From: Flavobacterium limi
GTDB lineage: Bacteria; Bacteroidota; Bacteroidia; Flavobacteriales; Flavobacteriaceae
Assembly (NCBI RefSeq): GCF_010645075.1
Contig: NZ_JAADZV010000001.1
Coordinates: 992,001-1,056,000 of the forward strand
Direction: 5' to 3'
Length of the DNA: 64,000 nt
The notes beneath the pieces were generated by a model. That model ran no database searches. It had not been told where the DNA came from and saw nothing but the letters and a program-made list of their open reading frames with translations. Below, one piece after another: positions 1 to 8,311 of this stretch; position 1 is the first letter of the stretch; each line of letters starts with the position of its first letter. A program made the position numbers and the translations under genes.

Positions 1-1229
1 CCGTTATCAGCAATTTCAATTTTGGTAAAGTCATCCTGAGTATAGGTCTTTATTGAGATAAACATTTCCTCTTTACTTGAATCTGCATATTTTATGGCAT
101 TAGAAAGCAAATTGCTGATAATAATTTTTAAGCGTAAGCGGTCACTCTGAATCTCATCTGCGGATATGTTCTGTTTAAAAATTATTCGGTTGGCATTTTC
201 TATGTGCATCAGCTGTGAAATTTCTTCCTCAAATATTTCTTTCAGGCTAACAGGCTCTATAATGATTTGTTTTCGCTTGTTTTTTGAGTAATCAATAATA
301 TCGCTAATAAACTGATCCTGTCTCACAAGACTTTGATACATTAAACCTAAATATTCTTTAATCTGATCGATGTCGTCTTCCAGCTGTGTAATTTCTATTA
401 AACCTTTTAAGGAGGTTATAGGAGATCGTAAATCGTGTGAAGCACTATACACAAAACGGTCCAGTTCATGATTGACTAATATCAGATTCTCATTTTTATT
501 TTCTGTTTCTTTTTTTGAAGCCAGTAATCTTTTCACCATTATCGAATAATAAAAACTAACACTGCATACTATGATTAATGTAAAAATGATATTTGTAATA
601 ATGAGTAAATTTTTAATTTTACGGGTTCCATCGCTGATAATATTTGTAAAGTTACGCTCGTTAATAGTTAGTTTGTCGCTTATAGAACCAATTTCCCTAA
701 GGAATTTTATCTGATCAGTCCGACTTAAAACGGTATTATTTATTTTGGTATTAATTTCTTTGCCAATTTCAGACAGTTTAACGATTAGGTCATCCCCTTG
801 TTCCCACTCATTAATTGCTTTTGATAAAAAAGAGACCTGCTTAAAGTTTTCAAATAGCCAAATTATGTCATCCAGATCTTCAGGATGGTTTCTGCCATTA
901 ATTAAAGCTTTTCGGGCTATATCATTGTCGCCAAACTTCATTAGTGTTTCTCTGGCAATACGGGCACTTTGCGGAACTTTCAATTCTTCCTGAAACAAAT
1001 TCCATTTATGTTTGTCCTTAGAAAAAAGATAATGTATAAGATGGCGGGATGCGTCCTTTTGTCCTTTTGAATAATGTGATTCACCGTTGATATAAGCTCT
1101 ATTGGCAGATAATATTTTGATTGTAAAAAGATTGATACAAATTAGTAAAACACAAGAAACAAATACAATTAATATTAAGATGTAACCATTAGTAAAACGT
1201 AAATTTTTTAAAAAAGCACCCTGAAACAT
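1..1229 (-). CDS. Membrane sensor histidine kinase (C-terminal part beyond window)
   Basis: The minus-strand reading frame is open from the ATG at 1229 to the window edge. It begins MFQGAFLKNLRF and has a membrane segment at about residues 12-32, an extracytoplasmic stretch of about 150 residues, and a second membrane segment before the kinase core. The H-box reads SASHDLRSPITSLKG and the N-box IIISNLLSNAIKYADS; the frame is cut at the G1 box (EIADNG). These are the HisKA and HATPase_c signatures of a two-component sensor. The ligand and partner regulator cannot be seen. The neighbouring permease is transcribed divergently, so they are not one operon. Confidence 0.9.
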   Translation of the reverse strand, partial: MFQGAFLKNLRFTNGYILILIVFVSCVLLICINLFTIKILSANRAYINGESHYSKGQKDASRHLIHYLFSKDKHKWNLFQEELKVPQSARIARETLMKFGDNDIARKALINGRNHPEDLDDIIWLFENFKQVSFLSKAINEWEQGDDLIVKLSEIGKEINTKINNTVLSRTDQIKFLREIGSISDKLTINERNFTNIISDGTRKIKNLLIITNIIFTLIIVCSVSFYYSIMVKRLLASKKETENKNENLILVNHELDRFVYSASHDLRSPITSLKGLIEITQLEDDIDQIKEYLGLMYQSLVRQDQFISDIIDYSKNKRKQIIIEPVSLKEIFEEEISQLMHIENANRIIFKQNISADEIQSDRLRLKIIISNLLSNAIKYADSSKEEMFISIKTYTQDDFTKIEIADN

Positions 1230-1488
1230 AACTTTGGAATTGGTAGTTAATAATAAATTCTGTCTGCGTATTACGTAACTGGCTTTACTGTTGTTTTATA
1301 TTTTTAGGAGGCTGAATAAAATTTATTATCAATGATTCCTACATAAATTTAATAAAAAAAGAATTCCGTTTAACGAGTGGTCTATTTTTTCCTGTTAATT
1401 TTAAAAATCTTACCGACATTCTATCATTGAATTTGAAATGTTTATAATTAAATTATAATCTGATGCTGTTATCAAACCGGATTTGCGT

Positions 1489-1573
1489 AAGGGATAGTAA
1501 CGGCATCCTTTTATGGTGGGGTTCACCATAAAAGATAAAGTGGATAGCCCGACCCACAGGGATACGCCCAAAT
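1489..1573. repeat. Interspersed palindromic repeat, CCCGnTATnnnC family, copy 1
   Basis: This is the only notable structure in the 424-base gap between the kinase and the permease. A perfect 10-base hairpin (TTTTATGGTG, loop GGGTT, CACCATAAAA, 1509-1533) sits inside a wider imperfect palindrome running from GGGATAGTAACGGCATCC to GATAAAGTGGATAGCCCGAC. It aligns in reverse orientation with the elements at 7275-7352 and 54562-54636, which share CCCG(A/C)TAT, an (A)ATC edge, a T-run/A-run hairpin and the GGAT edge. The inner hairpin differs between copies while the flanks are kept, as in REP-like elements. Confidence 0.65.
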
Positions 1574-1653
1574 TCAACAATCTTAAATCTGTATTCTGAA
1601 AACATGAAGTTTCAGAAAAAATTATATCTTTAACCAACCAAAAAACCAAAAAA

Positions 1654-3063
1654 ATGCAGGAAAACAACCAGGAAAATTTTAAGAGAGAGCTTGGATTACT
1701 AGATGGGACCATGCTTGTGGTGGGATCTATGATTGGCTCGGGAATATTTATTGTGAGTGCCGATATCGCCAGACAAGTAGGCTCAGCAGGATGGTTAACA
1801 TTAATCTGGCTGATTTCAGGATTAATTACCATTATTGCCGCTGTGAGTTATGGTGAATTGAGTTCGATGTTTCCAAAAGCCGGAGGACAATATGTATATT
1901 TGAAAGAAGCATACAATAAATTGATCGCTTTTTTGTATGGCTGGAGCTTTTTCGCTGTTATCCAAACGGGGACAATTGCTGCGGTTGGTGTCGCTTTCTC
2001 AAAATTTGCAGCTTATCTTTATGAACCTCTCAGTGACGAGAATATATTATTTGAATTAGGGGATTTTAAGCTAAATGCAGCTCAGATTGTATCGATTGTT
2101 ACCATTGTGTTATTAACTTTTATTAATAGCCGTGGCGTAAAAAACGGAAAGATTCTTCAGACCGTTCTAACTATTATAAAAATATTATCGTTGCTTGGTT
2201 TAATCGTTTTTGGATTAACAATTGCTGCAAAAGCTTCTGTTTGGGATACGAATTGGACAGATGCATGGACTCCTCATTCATATGATACAGAGAACGGTTC
2301 ATGGCTTCCCATTAGCGGAAAAGCTTTAATAACCGGGATTTCTGCTGCAATGGTAGGTTCACTATTTTCCAGTGATGCCTGGGTTGGTGTAACGTTTATT
2401 GCGGGCGAAATTAAAAATCCAAAACGAAATGTAGGTTTAAGTCTGTTTTTAGGGACTTTTATTGTTACGATTATTTATGTATTGACAAATTTGATGTATC
2501 TGGCAGTAATTCCTATGGAGGAGATAGCAACTGCAAAGTCAGACAGGGTAGCGGTAGTGGCTGCTCAATATATCTTTGGGGATATTGGAACTTTGGTTAT
2601 TGCGATAATGATTATGATTTCGACTTTTGCCTGTAATAACGGATTGATTATGGCGGGTGCTCGGGTTTATTACACCATGGCGAATGATGGTTTGTTCTTT
2701 AAAGAGGCTTCTATTCTTAACGAATACAGCGTGCCCGCCTGGGCTTTGTGGTCACAATGTATATGGGCATCTGCTCTTTGTCTAACCGGAAAATATGGTG
2801 CTTTACTGGACTTTGTAATTATTATCGTGTTGATCTTTTATATTCTTACAATTTATGGAATTTTTATATTGCGTAAAAAAATGCCTGATGCTGAAAGACC
2901 TTACAAGGCTTTTGGGTATCCATTTTTACCGCTTTTGTATATTATCTTAGCATCTGCAATCAGTATTTCTTTGTTGGTTACAAAATTCTCAACCTGTGGC
3001 TGGGGGATTTTAATTATGCTAATTGGTATTCCAATTTATTATTTGACAAAACCAAAAGAATGA
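1654..3063 (+). CDS. APC superfamily amino acid permease
   Basis: A 469-residue protein with about 12 hydrophobic segments. The N-terminal signature GSMIGSGIFIVSADIAR, followed by SYGELSSMFPKAGGQYVYLKEAY, is typical of APC-type (LAT/AGT-like) amino acid transporters. It should act in the inner membrane, taking up or exchanging amino acids; the substrate cannot be read from sequence. The start at 1654 lies just after an A-rich stretch and leaves a short polar N-terminus before the first membrane span, as expected. The gene stands alone and is followed by a strong terminator. Confidence 0.9.
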   Translation: MQENNQENFKRELGLLDGTMLVVGSMIGSGIFIVSADIARQVGSAGWLTLIWLISGLITIIAAVSYGELSSMFPKAGGQYVYLKEAYNKLIAFLYGWSFFAVIQTGTIAAVGVAFSKFAAYLYEPLSDENILFELGDFKLNAAQIVSIVTIVLLTFINSRGVKNGKILQTVLTIIKILSLLGLIVFGLTIAAKASVWDTNWTDAWTPHSYDTENGSWLPISGKALITGISAAMVGSLFSSDAWVGVTFIAGEIKNPKRNVGLSLFLGTFIVTIIYVLTNLMYLAVIPMEEIATAKSDRVAVVAAQYIFGDIGTLVIAIMIMISTFACNNGLIMAGARVYYTMANDGLFFKEASILNEYSVPAWALWSQCIWASALCLTGKYGALLDFVIIIVLIFYILTIYGIFILRKKMPDAERPYKAFGYPFLPLLYIILASAISISLLVTKFSTCGWGILIMLIGIPIYYLTKPKE

Positions 3064-3086
3064 AACTTCAGAATGAATTGAATATG

Positions 3087-3119
3087 AAATGCCTTGTTTT
3101 TTAACAGGGCATTTTTTTT
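3087..3119 (+). terminator. Rho-independent terminator after the permease
   Basis: AAATGCC-TTGTT pairs with AACAG-GGCATTT around a short T loop and is followed by a T-run. It lies 24 bases after the permease stop codon. Confidence 0.85.
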
Positions 3120-3148
3120 GTTTCAGAGAATTTTATTAAAAAATAATC

Positions 3149-4864
3149 CTAAATTTTTAATGTAAACCAAAAAGTACTTCCCAATCCCAAATTACTTTCT
3201 ACACCAACACTTCCATTCTGTGCTTCAATAAATTCTTTGCTAATGGCTAAACCTAATCCCGTTCCGGATTTTTGGCTTCCCGGAATCTGGAAATATTTAT
3301 CAAAAATCTTGTCTTTGTATCTGGGTTCAATTCCTTTTCCGGTGTCAATAACCTGAAAAACCATCTGATTGTTTTCTTCTTTTAATTTAATGAGAATTGT
3401 ACTTTTCTCAGATGAATACCGAATCGCATTCGATAAATAATTAACCAAAACCCAGCCTGTTTTTTCAGCATCGGCTTTTACATTTTTGAGGTTTTCATTG
3501 GCATCAACAATCAGTTGAATCTGTTTTTGATCGGCTTGAACTTTTACGGCTTCTACAGCATATTGTACAATTTCATGCGGATTGCTTTTGCCAATATTCA
3601 ACTGAATATTTCCTGTTTCCAATTGTGATAAATTCAGTAATTCGCCCGTAATTTTCAACAAACGCTGACTGTCGTCTTTAATGCTTTCTACCAATTGTTT
3701 CTGGTCGTCATTCATATCGCCTGTTTTAGCATTTTCAAGCAATTGAAGACTCAATTTTATAGAAGCTATTGGGGTTTTTAATTCGTGAGAAACGGTGGCA
3801 ATAAAATTAGTTTTAGCAAAATCCAGTTCTTTAAAAAGCGTAATATTTCGCAGAATAATTACGTCACCAATATTGATTTCCTTTTCTTCACCCGTTGGTG
3901 TTATCGTAATGTTGTGGATTTCCTTTTCGAAATAACTTTCTTTTCCGTGAGCAAAAATTTTGAGAGGTTGTTTCTTCGGAGTTTTATCTTCTTTCAGAAT
4001 TAAAGAACGAATTAAATCATTGGAAACCGCCAATTCAGATGCATTTTTTCCGATTATTTCTTCCGATTTCATGCCGATAATTTTCAGCGCTTCATCATTC
4101 ACAAACAAAACAATTCCTTCATGATCCAAACCAATAATTGGATCGTTCATATTGTTGATAAGTGTTTCCAGTCGTTTTTTCTCAAAAAGAAGTTTATAAA
4201 CATTGCTGTCATGATATTCTTCGAGTTTTTGCGCCATCGTATTAAACGATTTGGCAAGATCCCCAAATTCGCTGTGACTGGTAAAATGTGCACGTTCAGA
4301 GTAGTTTTTATTCGCAATTTCTTTAATACTCAGCGTTAATTCCCTAATTGGGTTTGCAATATTATTTGGCAGATTGACCAATAAATTAAACGCAATCAAA
4401 AAGCACAAAGTCCCTACAATAGCAATGGAAAAATTGGATGTTTCAGCCGTTTTTTTAGCGATGTCGCTTTTCTGTTTGATGGCATCCAGATTCAGTTTCA
4501 TAATCGCAAAAATATCCTGACGAATCTGTGCTTTTACAGTTTCATCAGTATTATTTTTAGCTAAAAGAATAAAGCTTTCTTTCAGTTTTTCGGTTGCTTG
4601 TTTTTCGCCTGGTTCTGTAATATTGCGGGTTTGCTTTTCGAGATTTTCCTCAAAATTCAAAATCGTTTTTTTTGAGTCCGATTTCATTCCATCCAAAGCA
4701 AAAATCATATTTCGCGAATATTCCAGCGTATTGTAATTCGATTTCAGAATATTCTCAGTGTCCTGCTTGATCAAAAAAACAGAATAAGCACTCACTAACG
4801 AGAGAATGATGATCATTAAAAATAACAATCCAACACCCAGATTCAATTTGGTTTTAATTCTCAT
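3149..4864 (-). CDS. HAMP-PAS sensor histidine kinase of the kdp locus
   Basis: A 571-residue sensor kinase. It has a membrane span at about 9-31, an extracytoplasmic helical region (35-145), a second span at about 146-166, HAMP (about 168-220), PAS (about 228-340), HisKA with the phosphoacceptor in TVSHELKTP (H360), an N-box (VNYLSNAIRYS), and G boxes DTGKGI and GTGLGLAISKEF. It follows the short KdpD in the same direction, with one palindromic repeat between them. Since that KdpD lacks a kinase, this protein probably supplies the kinase half of the K+-sensing pair, signalling to the NtrC-type regulator at 13563-14918. That pairing is inferred from position. Confidence 0.92.
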   Translation of the reverse strand: MRIKTKLNLGVGLLFLMIIILSLVSAYSVFLIKQDTENILKSNYNTLEYSRNMIFALDGMKSDSKKTILNFEENLEKQTRNITEPGEKQATEKLKESFILLAKNNTDETVKAQIRQDIFAIMKLNLDAIKQKSDIAKKTAETSNFSIAIVGTLCFLIAFNLLVNLPNNIANPIRELTLSIKEIANKNYSERAHFTSHSEFGDLAKSFNTMAQKLEEYHDSNVYKLLFEKKRLETLINNMNDPIIGLDHEGIVLFVNDEALKIIGMKSEEIIGKNASELAVSNDLIRSLILKEDKTPKKQPLKIFAHGKESYFEKEIHNITITPTGEEKEINIGDVIILRNITLFKELDFAKTNFIATVSHELKTPIASIKLSLQLLENAKTGDMNDDQKQLVESIKDDSQRLLKITGELLNLSQLETGNIQLNIGKSNPHEIVQYAVEAVKVQADQKQIQLIVDANENLKNVKADAEKTGWVLVNYLSNAIRYSSEKSTILIKLKEENNQMVFQVIDTGKGIEPRYKDKIFDKYFQIPGSQKSGTGLGLAISKEFIEAQNGSVGVESNLGLGSTFWFTLKI

Positions 4865-4870
4865 ATTTTT

Positions 4871-4936
4871 TTATGTAAAATGTTGTTTGTAAAATGTGAA
4901 ATGAAACATCTGACCTTTCACTTTTTACATTTTACC
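4871..4936. repeat. kdp-locus palindromic repeat, copy 1 (kinase/kdpD junction)
   Basis: GTAAAATGTTG...GTAAAATGTGAAATG on one side faces CTTTCACTTTTTACATTTTAC on the other, forming an imperfect long hairpin. It fills nearly the whole 75-base gap. The minus-strand motif GGTAAAATG...AGGTCAG...ATTTCACATTTTACA closely matches the copy inside kdpB at 10004-10066. Confidence 0.85.
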
Positions 4937-4939
4937 AAT

Positions 4940-6061
4940 TTAAGACAGTATAACAAGATCGACGTTTGATAATGACAGTTTATTTAATAGACGTCTGAAA
5001 ATTGTTGTAGACAAAATTACTTTAAATAAATTCAAATGCGGTTTCCCGATACAGACAGTTGTAATTTGTTTTTCTTCTACAGTCGTCAAAATTGCATTGA
5101 CAATATTCGAATTTTCTACCTTAATAACTTCAGCTCCCAATTGCACAGCGAGTTTAAAATTATTAATTAAATGTCTTTGTTTGTCAAGCGCAATTCTAGT
5201 AGGGGTTTCTGGCGGTGTTTCGACATACAAAACATACCAGCTTCCGTTGTAATAACTTGCTAATCGCGCTGCTTTCCGAATCACAATTTTAGCCGTTTTA
5301 TCATTACTGCTGATACAAGCCAGTAATTTTTCATGACGTAAAGCGTGCACATTCGGAACCTCGCTTTCTACTTTTCGAACAACCTGACTTGCGACTTCCT
5401 TCAAAGCCAATTCACGCAACTGCAGAATTTGTTCAGATTTGAAAAAGTTCTGCAAAGCCATCTGAATTTTATCTGCCGTATAGATTTTTCCTTCCTTCAA
5501 ACGCGCAATCAAATCTTCCGAAGTCAAATCGATATTTACCACTTCGTCAGCCAGACGCAAAACATTATCCGGAATTCTTTCCTGAACATCGATGTTTGTG
5601 ATGCGTTTTACAGCTGAATTTAAACTCTCAATATGCTGAATATTGACAGCCGAAATCACATTAATTCCGGCTTCCAGGATTTCCAGAACATCCTGCCAGC
5701 GTTTTTCGTTTTTGCTTCCTTCCACGTTTGTATGTGCCAATTCATCAACGATAACCACTTCAGGTCTAAGGTTTAGGATCGCCTGAACATCGAGTTCTTC
5801 GAGTTCTTTTCCTTTATAAAAAATAGTCCGTCGCGGAATAATCGTCAGACCAGACAATAACTCATGCGTTTCCTTTCGCATATGCGTTTCGATGTAGCCA
5901 ATTTTTACATCGATTCCGTTTCGCAATAACGAATGCGCTTCCTGAAGCATGCGGAAAGTCTTGCCCACACCGGCGCTCATTCCAATGTAGATTTTGAATT
6001 TTCCTTTTCGTGATTTCTGAATCAAATCCAGAAAATGCTGTGCGTCATTTTCGTTTTCCAT
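4940..6061 (-). CDS. kdpD: Short KdpD: KdpD sensor domain plus USP domain, no kinase
   Basis: A 373-residue protein. Walker A GMSAGVGKT (27-35), the GYIETH motif (55-60) and Walker B DELAHTN (106-112) identify the N-terminal KdpD domain. A UspA-like fold follows from about residue 245 to the end. Canonical KdpD is near 900 residues and goes on to a four-helix membrane domain, GAF and histidine kinase; all of these are absent. The stop is clean and the kinase is a separate downstream gene, so this looks like a stable split form, not decay. Likely role: cytoplasmic K+/nucleotide-responsive input to the kdp signalling pair. Confidence 0.92.
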   Translation of the reverse strand: MENENDAQHFLDLIQKSRKGKFKIYIGMSAGVGKTFRMLQEAHSLLRNGIDVKIGYIETHMRKETHELLSGLTIIPRRTIFYKGKELEELDVQAILNLRPEVVIVDELAHTNVEGSKNEKRWQDVLEILEAGINVISAVNIQHIESLNSAVKRITNIDVQERIPDNVLRLADEVVNIDLTSEDLIARLKEGKIYTADKIQMALQNFFKSEQILQLRELALKEVASQVVRKVESEVPNVHALRHEKLLACISSNDKTAKIVIRKAARLASYYNGSWYVLYVETPPETPTRIALDKQRHLINNFKLAVQLGAEVIKVENSNIVNAILTTVEEKQITTVCIGKPHLNLFKVILSTTIFRRLLNKLSLSNVDLVILS

Positions 6062-6080
6062 GTTTTAAGGGTAAGAAGAT

Positions 6081-6138
6081 TTCTGTAAAATGTAAAATGA
6101 TCGAATACATTTCACATTTTACAGAAAACATTTCACAT
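6081..6138. repeat. kdp-locus palindromic repeat, copy 2 (kdpD/porin junction)
   Basis: TTCTGTAAAATGTAAAATG (6081-6099) pairs with CATTTCACATTTTACAGAA (6108-6126) with one mismatch, the cleanest hairpin of the family. A further ACATTTCACAT half follows. It occupies most of the 79-base gap. Confidence 0.88.
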
Positions 6139-6140
6139 AA

Positions 6141-7217
6141 TTAGAAACTAATCGCCAAAGCAGATGTCACAAAAGTATTCGTATCTGTTGGCAGATTGTT
6201 TTTGGTGAAAATTTCATCTTTACTTGACAGATTTCTTGCTTCAATTCTAAACATAACATTATCAGTGATTAAGTAATCAAAGTTAGCTGAAAATCCGTAA
6301 GTTTTGAATCCGTTTGGCGTTGAAGTTGCGATGATTACACCTTTTTCGTCGCTGTAATATTCACCTCTTGCTGCCAGCTGAATTTTATCTGATGGTTTAT
6401 ATTGCAGAATCAAAACAGGCGAAAACCAAGTATCGTACTTATTACTGTTTTTAGCCGATTGCTGCGAACCAATATCAAAAGCAGCCGTTAGATTTGTCTT
6501 TTCAGTTACTTTAAATTGTCCGTAGAAATTATTAAAATAACGCCATTTTTTATCAATGTCAGGTTGTTCGTTTCCTGTGTATGTACTCCAATTCAAAATC
6601 ACTCTGTCCGTAGGTTTAAACGTAACCTGTGTTCCAAAAGCCGGAGTTTGATTCCAATCTATTTTCTGAATTCTCTGCCAGCCGTTTAAATACATCGCGG
6701 CCAAATACCATTTTCCGGATTCAGAAGTATAACCAATTTTTACGCCCGCTTCATAATAAGGTGAATTCTCAGCCAGAATGCTTCGGGTTAAATTCGCGCA
6801 GTCTTTTCCAATCGCACTTTCAAAACCAATATGCGAAGGCATAATTCCCGCATCAATCCACAAATCATGTTTTTGCGAAATCTTCACGCCAACATTCGCC
6901 TCATAAATATTTTTCAATAAATCTTGTTCAGCCGACATGTTATATTGTGCATAAGTCCCCGCCATCAGCGCAAAATTTCCTCGTACATTTCCCTTCGAAT
7001 AATTTACTTTCGCCAAGCCCAAATTCAGGTTCACTTCATTGCTTCGGTTATAATTATAAAAAAAGTTTGGCCGTGTATGATTTTCCGGTTTACCGAAATC
7101 ATAACTATAATAAACGTCTACATATCCCGAAAACGTAAACGGAGTTTTAGATGCTGACTGTGCATGTAAATTGCTAAAACCAAAAGCGATTAAAGCGGTA
7201 AGTATTATTTTTTTCAT
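6141..7217 (-). CDS. Outer-membrane beta-barrel porin (BBP2/OmpL-like) in the kdp locus
   Basis: A 358-residue protein with a signal peptide (MKKIILTALIAFGFSNLHAQ) and alternating aromatic beta-strand pattern to a C-terminal phenylalanine (ALAISF). Motifs such as TFSGYVDVYYSYDF, WIDAGIMPSHIGFESA and ENSPYYEAGVKIGY are typical of the BBP2 putative porin family. It lies between kdpC and kdpD on the same strand, so it may pass K+ or small solutes across the outer membrane for the Kdp pump. That role is inferred from context only. Confidence 0.82.
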   Translation of the reverse strand: MKKIILTALIAFGFSNLHAQSASKTPFTFSGYVDVYYSYDFGKPENHTRPNFFYNYNRSNEVNLNLGLAKVNYSKGNVRGNFALMAGTYAQYNMSAEQDLLKNIYEANVGVKISQKHDLWIDAGIMPSHIGFESAIGKDCANLTRSILAENSPYYEAGVKIGYTSESGKWYLAAMYLNGWQRIQKIDWNQTPAFGTQVTFKPTDRVILNWSTYTGNEQPDIDKKWRYFNNFYGQFKVTEKTNLTAAFDIGSQQSAKNSNKYDTWFSPVLILQYKPSDKIQLAARGEYYSDEKGVIIATSTPNGFKTYGFSANFDYLITDNVMFRIEARNLSSKDEIFTKNNLPTDTNTFVTSALAISF

Positions 7218-7274
7218 TGTTAATTGTGGTATTCAACCCAAAAGGGTAATTAATATTTAGTAGATTTTTTAGGA

Positions 7275-7352
7275 GCTATTTCCCGCTATCCGCTACAATC
7301 TTTTTCTGGCTAAAGAAGCCAGAAAAAGGATTTTCACTACTATCGGGGCTAG
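7275..7352. repeat. Interspersed palindromic repeat, CCCGnTATnnnC family, copy 2
   Basis: CCCGCTATCCGCTACAATC (7282-7300), an inner hairpin TTTTTCTGGC/GCCAGAAAAA (7301-7327), then GGATTTTCACTACTATCGGGG. Nearly the same outer sequence recurs at 54562-54636. It lies in the 447-base gap between the porin and kdpC, which holds four repeat units and no gene. Confidence 0.85.
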
Positions 7353-7382
7353 GGCATTTGGGGTAAAAAGGCGTGTCATTTT

Positions 7383-7408
7383 CCTGCAAGGTTTTTAAAA
7401 CCTTGTAG
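7383..7408. repeat. Palindrome CCTGCAAGGTTTT/AAAACCTTGTAGG
   Basis: A 13-base inverted repeat with one wobble around a central T. It resembles the AACAGGTTTTxAAAACCTGTT palindromes at 7595 and 50100 and could form a terminator-like hairpin. Confidence 0.75.
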
Positions 7409-7454
7409 GTATTTAATTTTAAAGTATGATTTTCGATTTGAATTTGCATTCAGC

Positions 7455-7558
7455 TTGTCATTTCGACGAAGGAGAAATCTCCGCAAGAAACTCCACACAG
7501 AGAATCAACAATACTTTACCGAGCTACTTGCGGAGATCCCTCGTTCCTCGGGATGACA
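7455..7558. repeat. TCATTTCGACG-type inverted repeat, copy 1
   Basis: TTGTCATTTCGACGAAGGAG... (from 7455) faces CTTGCGGAGATCCC...GGGATGACAA (7527-7558); the arms begin with TTGTCAT and meet in CTCCGCAAG/CTTGCGGAG. The same TGTCATTTCGA edge and GGAGAAATC core occur in the two elements around the GIY-YIG gene (17915-18006 and 18376-18463). Confidence 0.85.
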
Positions 7559-7594
7559 AACAGTGTGGTTACTGTGTTCTAAAGGGAAGTCATA

Positions 7595-7621
7595 CCTAAC
7601 AGGTTTTCAAAACCTGTTAGG
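7595..7621. repeat. Palindrome CCTAACAGGTTTT/AAAACCTGTTAGG, copy 1
   Basis: A perfect 13-base inverted repeat around one base (C). The same arms occur at 50100-50126 with a different central base. It lies 44 bases beyond the kdpC stop and may also act as a bidirectional terminator. Confidence 0.85.
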
Positions 7622-7664
7622 AGAAAAAACTTATAATGTTAGCAACTTAGTACCTTAGCATCTT

Positions 7665-8216
7665 TTAGCGAAGCTTATCAAGCGCAACATTCAACTCCAA
7701 AACATTCACAGTTTCAGGACCAATAACAGCCGAATTAATTTTAGATTCTACCAAAGCTTTTACTTTCACTTCAGCTAAATTTCGTTCTTTGGCAACACGT
7801 TTCACCTGAACCAAAGCGCCTTGCGGAGAAATATTCGGATCTAAACCACTTCCTGAAGCGGTAACCATATCAGCTGGAATTTCAGCTTTTTTCAAGTACG
7901 GATGAACAACCAGGAATGTATCAATTCTCTTTTGAACCAAAGCTAAATATTCAGCATTGCTCGGCCCTTTATTGCTTCCGGCACTTCCTGCAGCATTGTA
8001 ATCAACAGCAGATGGTCTTCCCCAGAAATAATTCGATTTATCGAACTTCTGTCCTATTTTTTGATAACCAACCACTTTTCCATTAACCGAAAGCGTTTCT
8101 CCTTTTCCTTGATTCGGAGACAATTGTGCTATTCCATAAATCGCAAGAGGATAAATAACTGCGAATAAGATTAAAGTAACCGCAGTAAGTTTTATGATTG
8201 AAAATATTGTTTTCAT
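7665..8216 (-). CDS. kdpC: K+-transporting ATPase subunit C (KdpC)
   Basis: A 183-residue protein with one N-terminal membrane span (about 7-28) and the KdpC core: FWGRPSAVDYNAAGSAGSNKGPS, then TASGSGLDPNISPQGALVQVKRVAKER. KdpC stabilises the KdpFABC complex and raises nucleotide affinity of the pump. The length fits the family. It follows kdpB on the minus strand across repeat copy 3. Confidence 0.96.
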   Translation of the reverse strand: MKTIFSIIKLTAVTLILFAVIYPLAIYGIAQLSPNQGKGETLSVNGKVVGYQKIGQKFDKSNYFWGRPSAVDYNAAGSAGSNKGPSNAEYLALVQKRIDTFLVVHPYLKKAEIPADMVTASGSGLDPNISPQGALVQVKRVAKERNLAEVKVKALVESKINSAVIGPETVNVLELNVALDKLR

Positions 8217-8220
8217 GTTT

Positions 8221-8311
8221 TTAGTGTAAAATGTTAGATGTAAAAAGTGATTTGTAAATTGTTGTGTTTTTTGATTTCGTCATTTTACATTTTACAAATC
8301 ACATTTCACTA
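8221..8311. repeat. kdp-locus palindromic repeat, copy 3 (kdpC/kdpB junction)
   Basis: TTAGTGTAAAATGTTAGATG at one edge faces ATTTTACAAATCACATTTCACTAAA at the other. It fills the gap and runs into the last codon of kdpB (stop at 8309-8311). Confidence 0.85.

Noticed and set aside
1410..1832. 140-codon minus-strand frame over the permease start
   Set aside because: Antisense shadow: it covers the repeat and the 5' end of the permease, with no protein-like signature.
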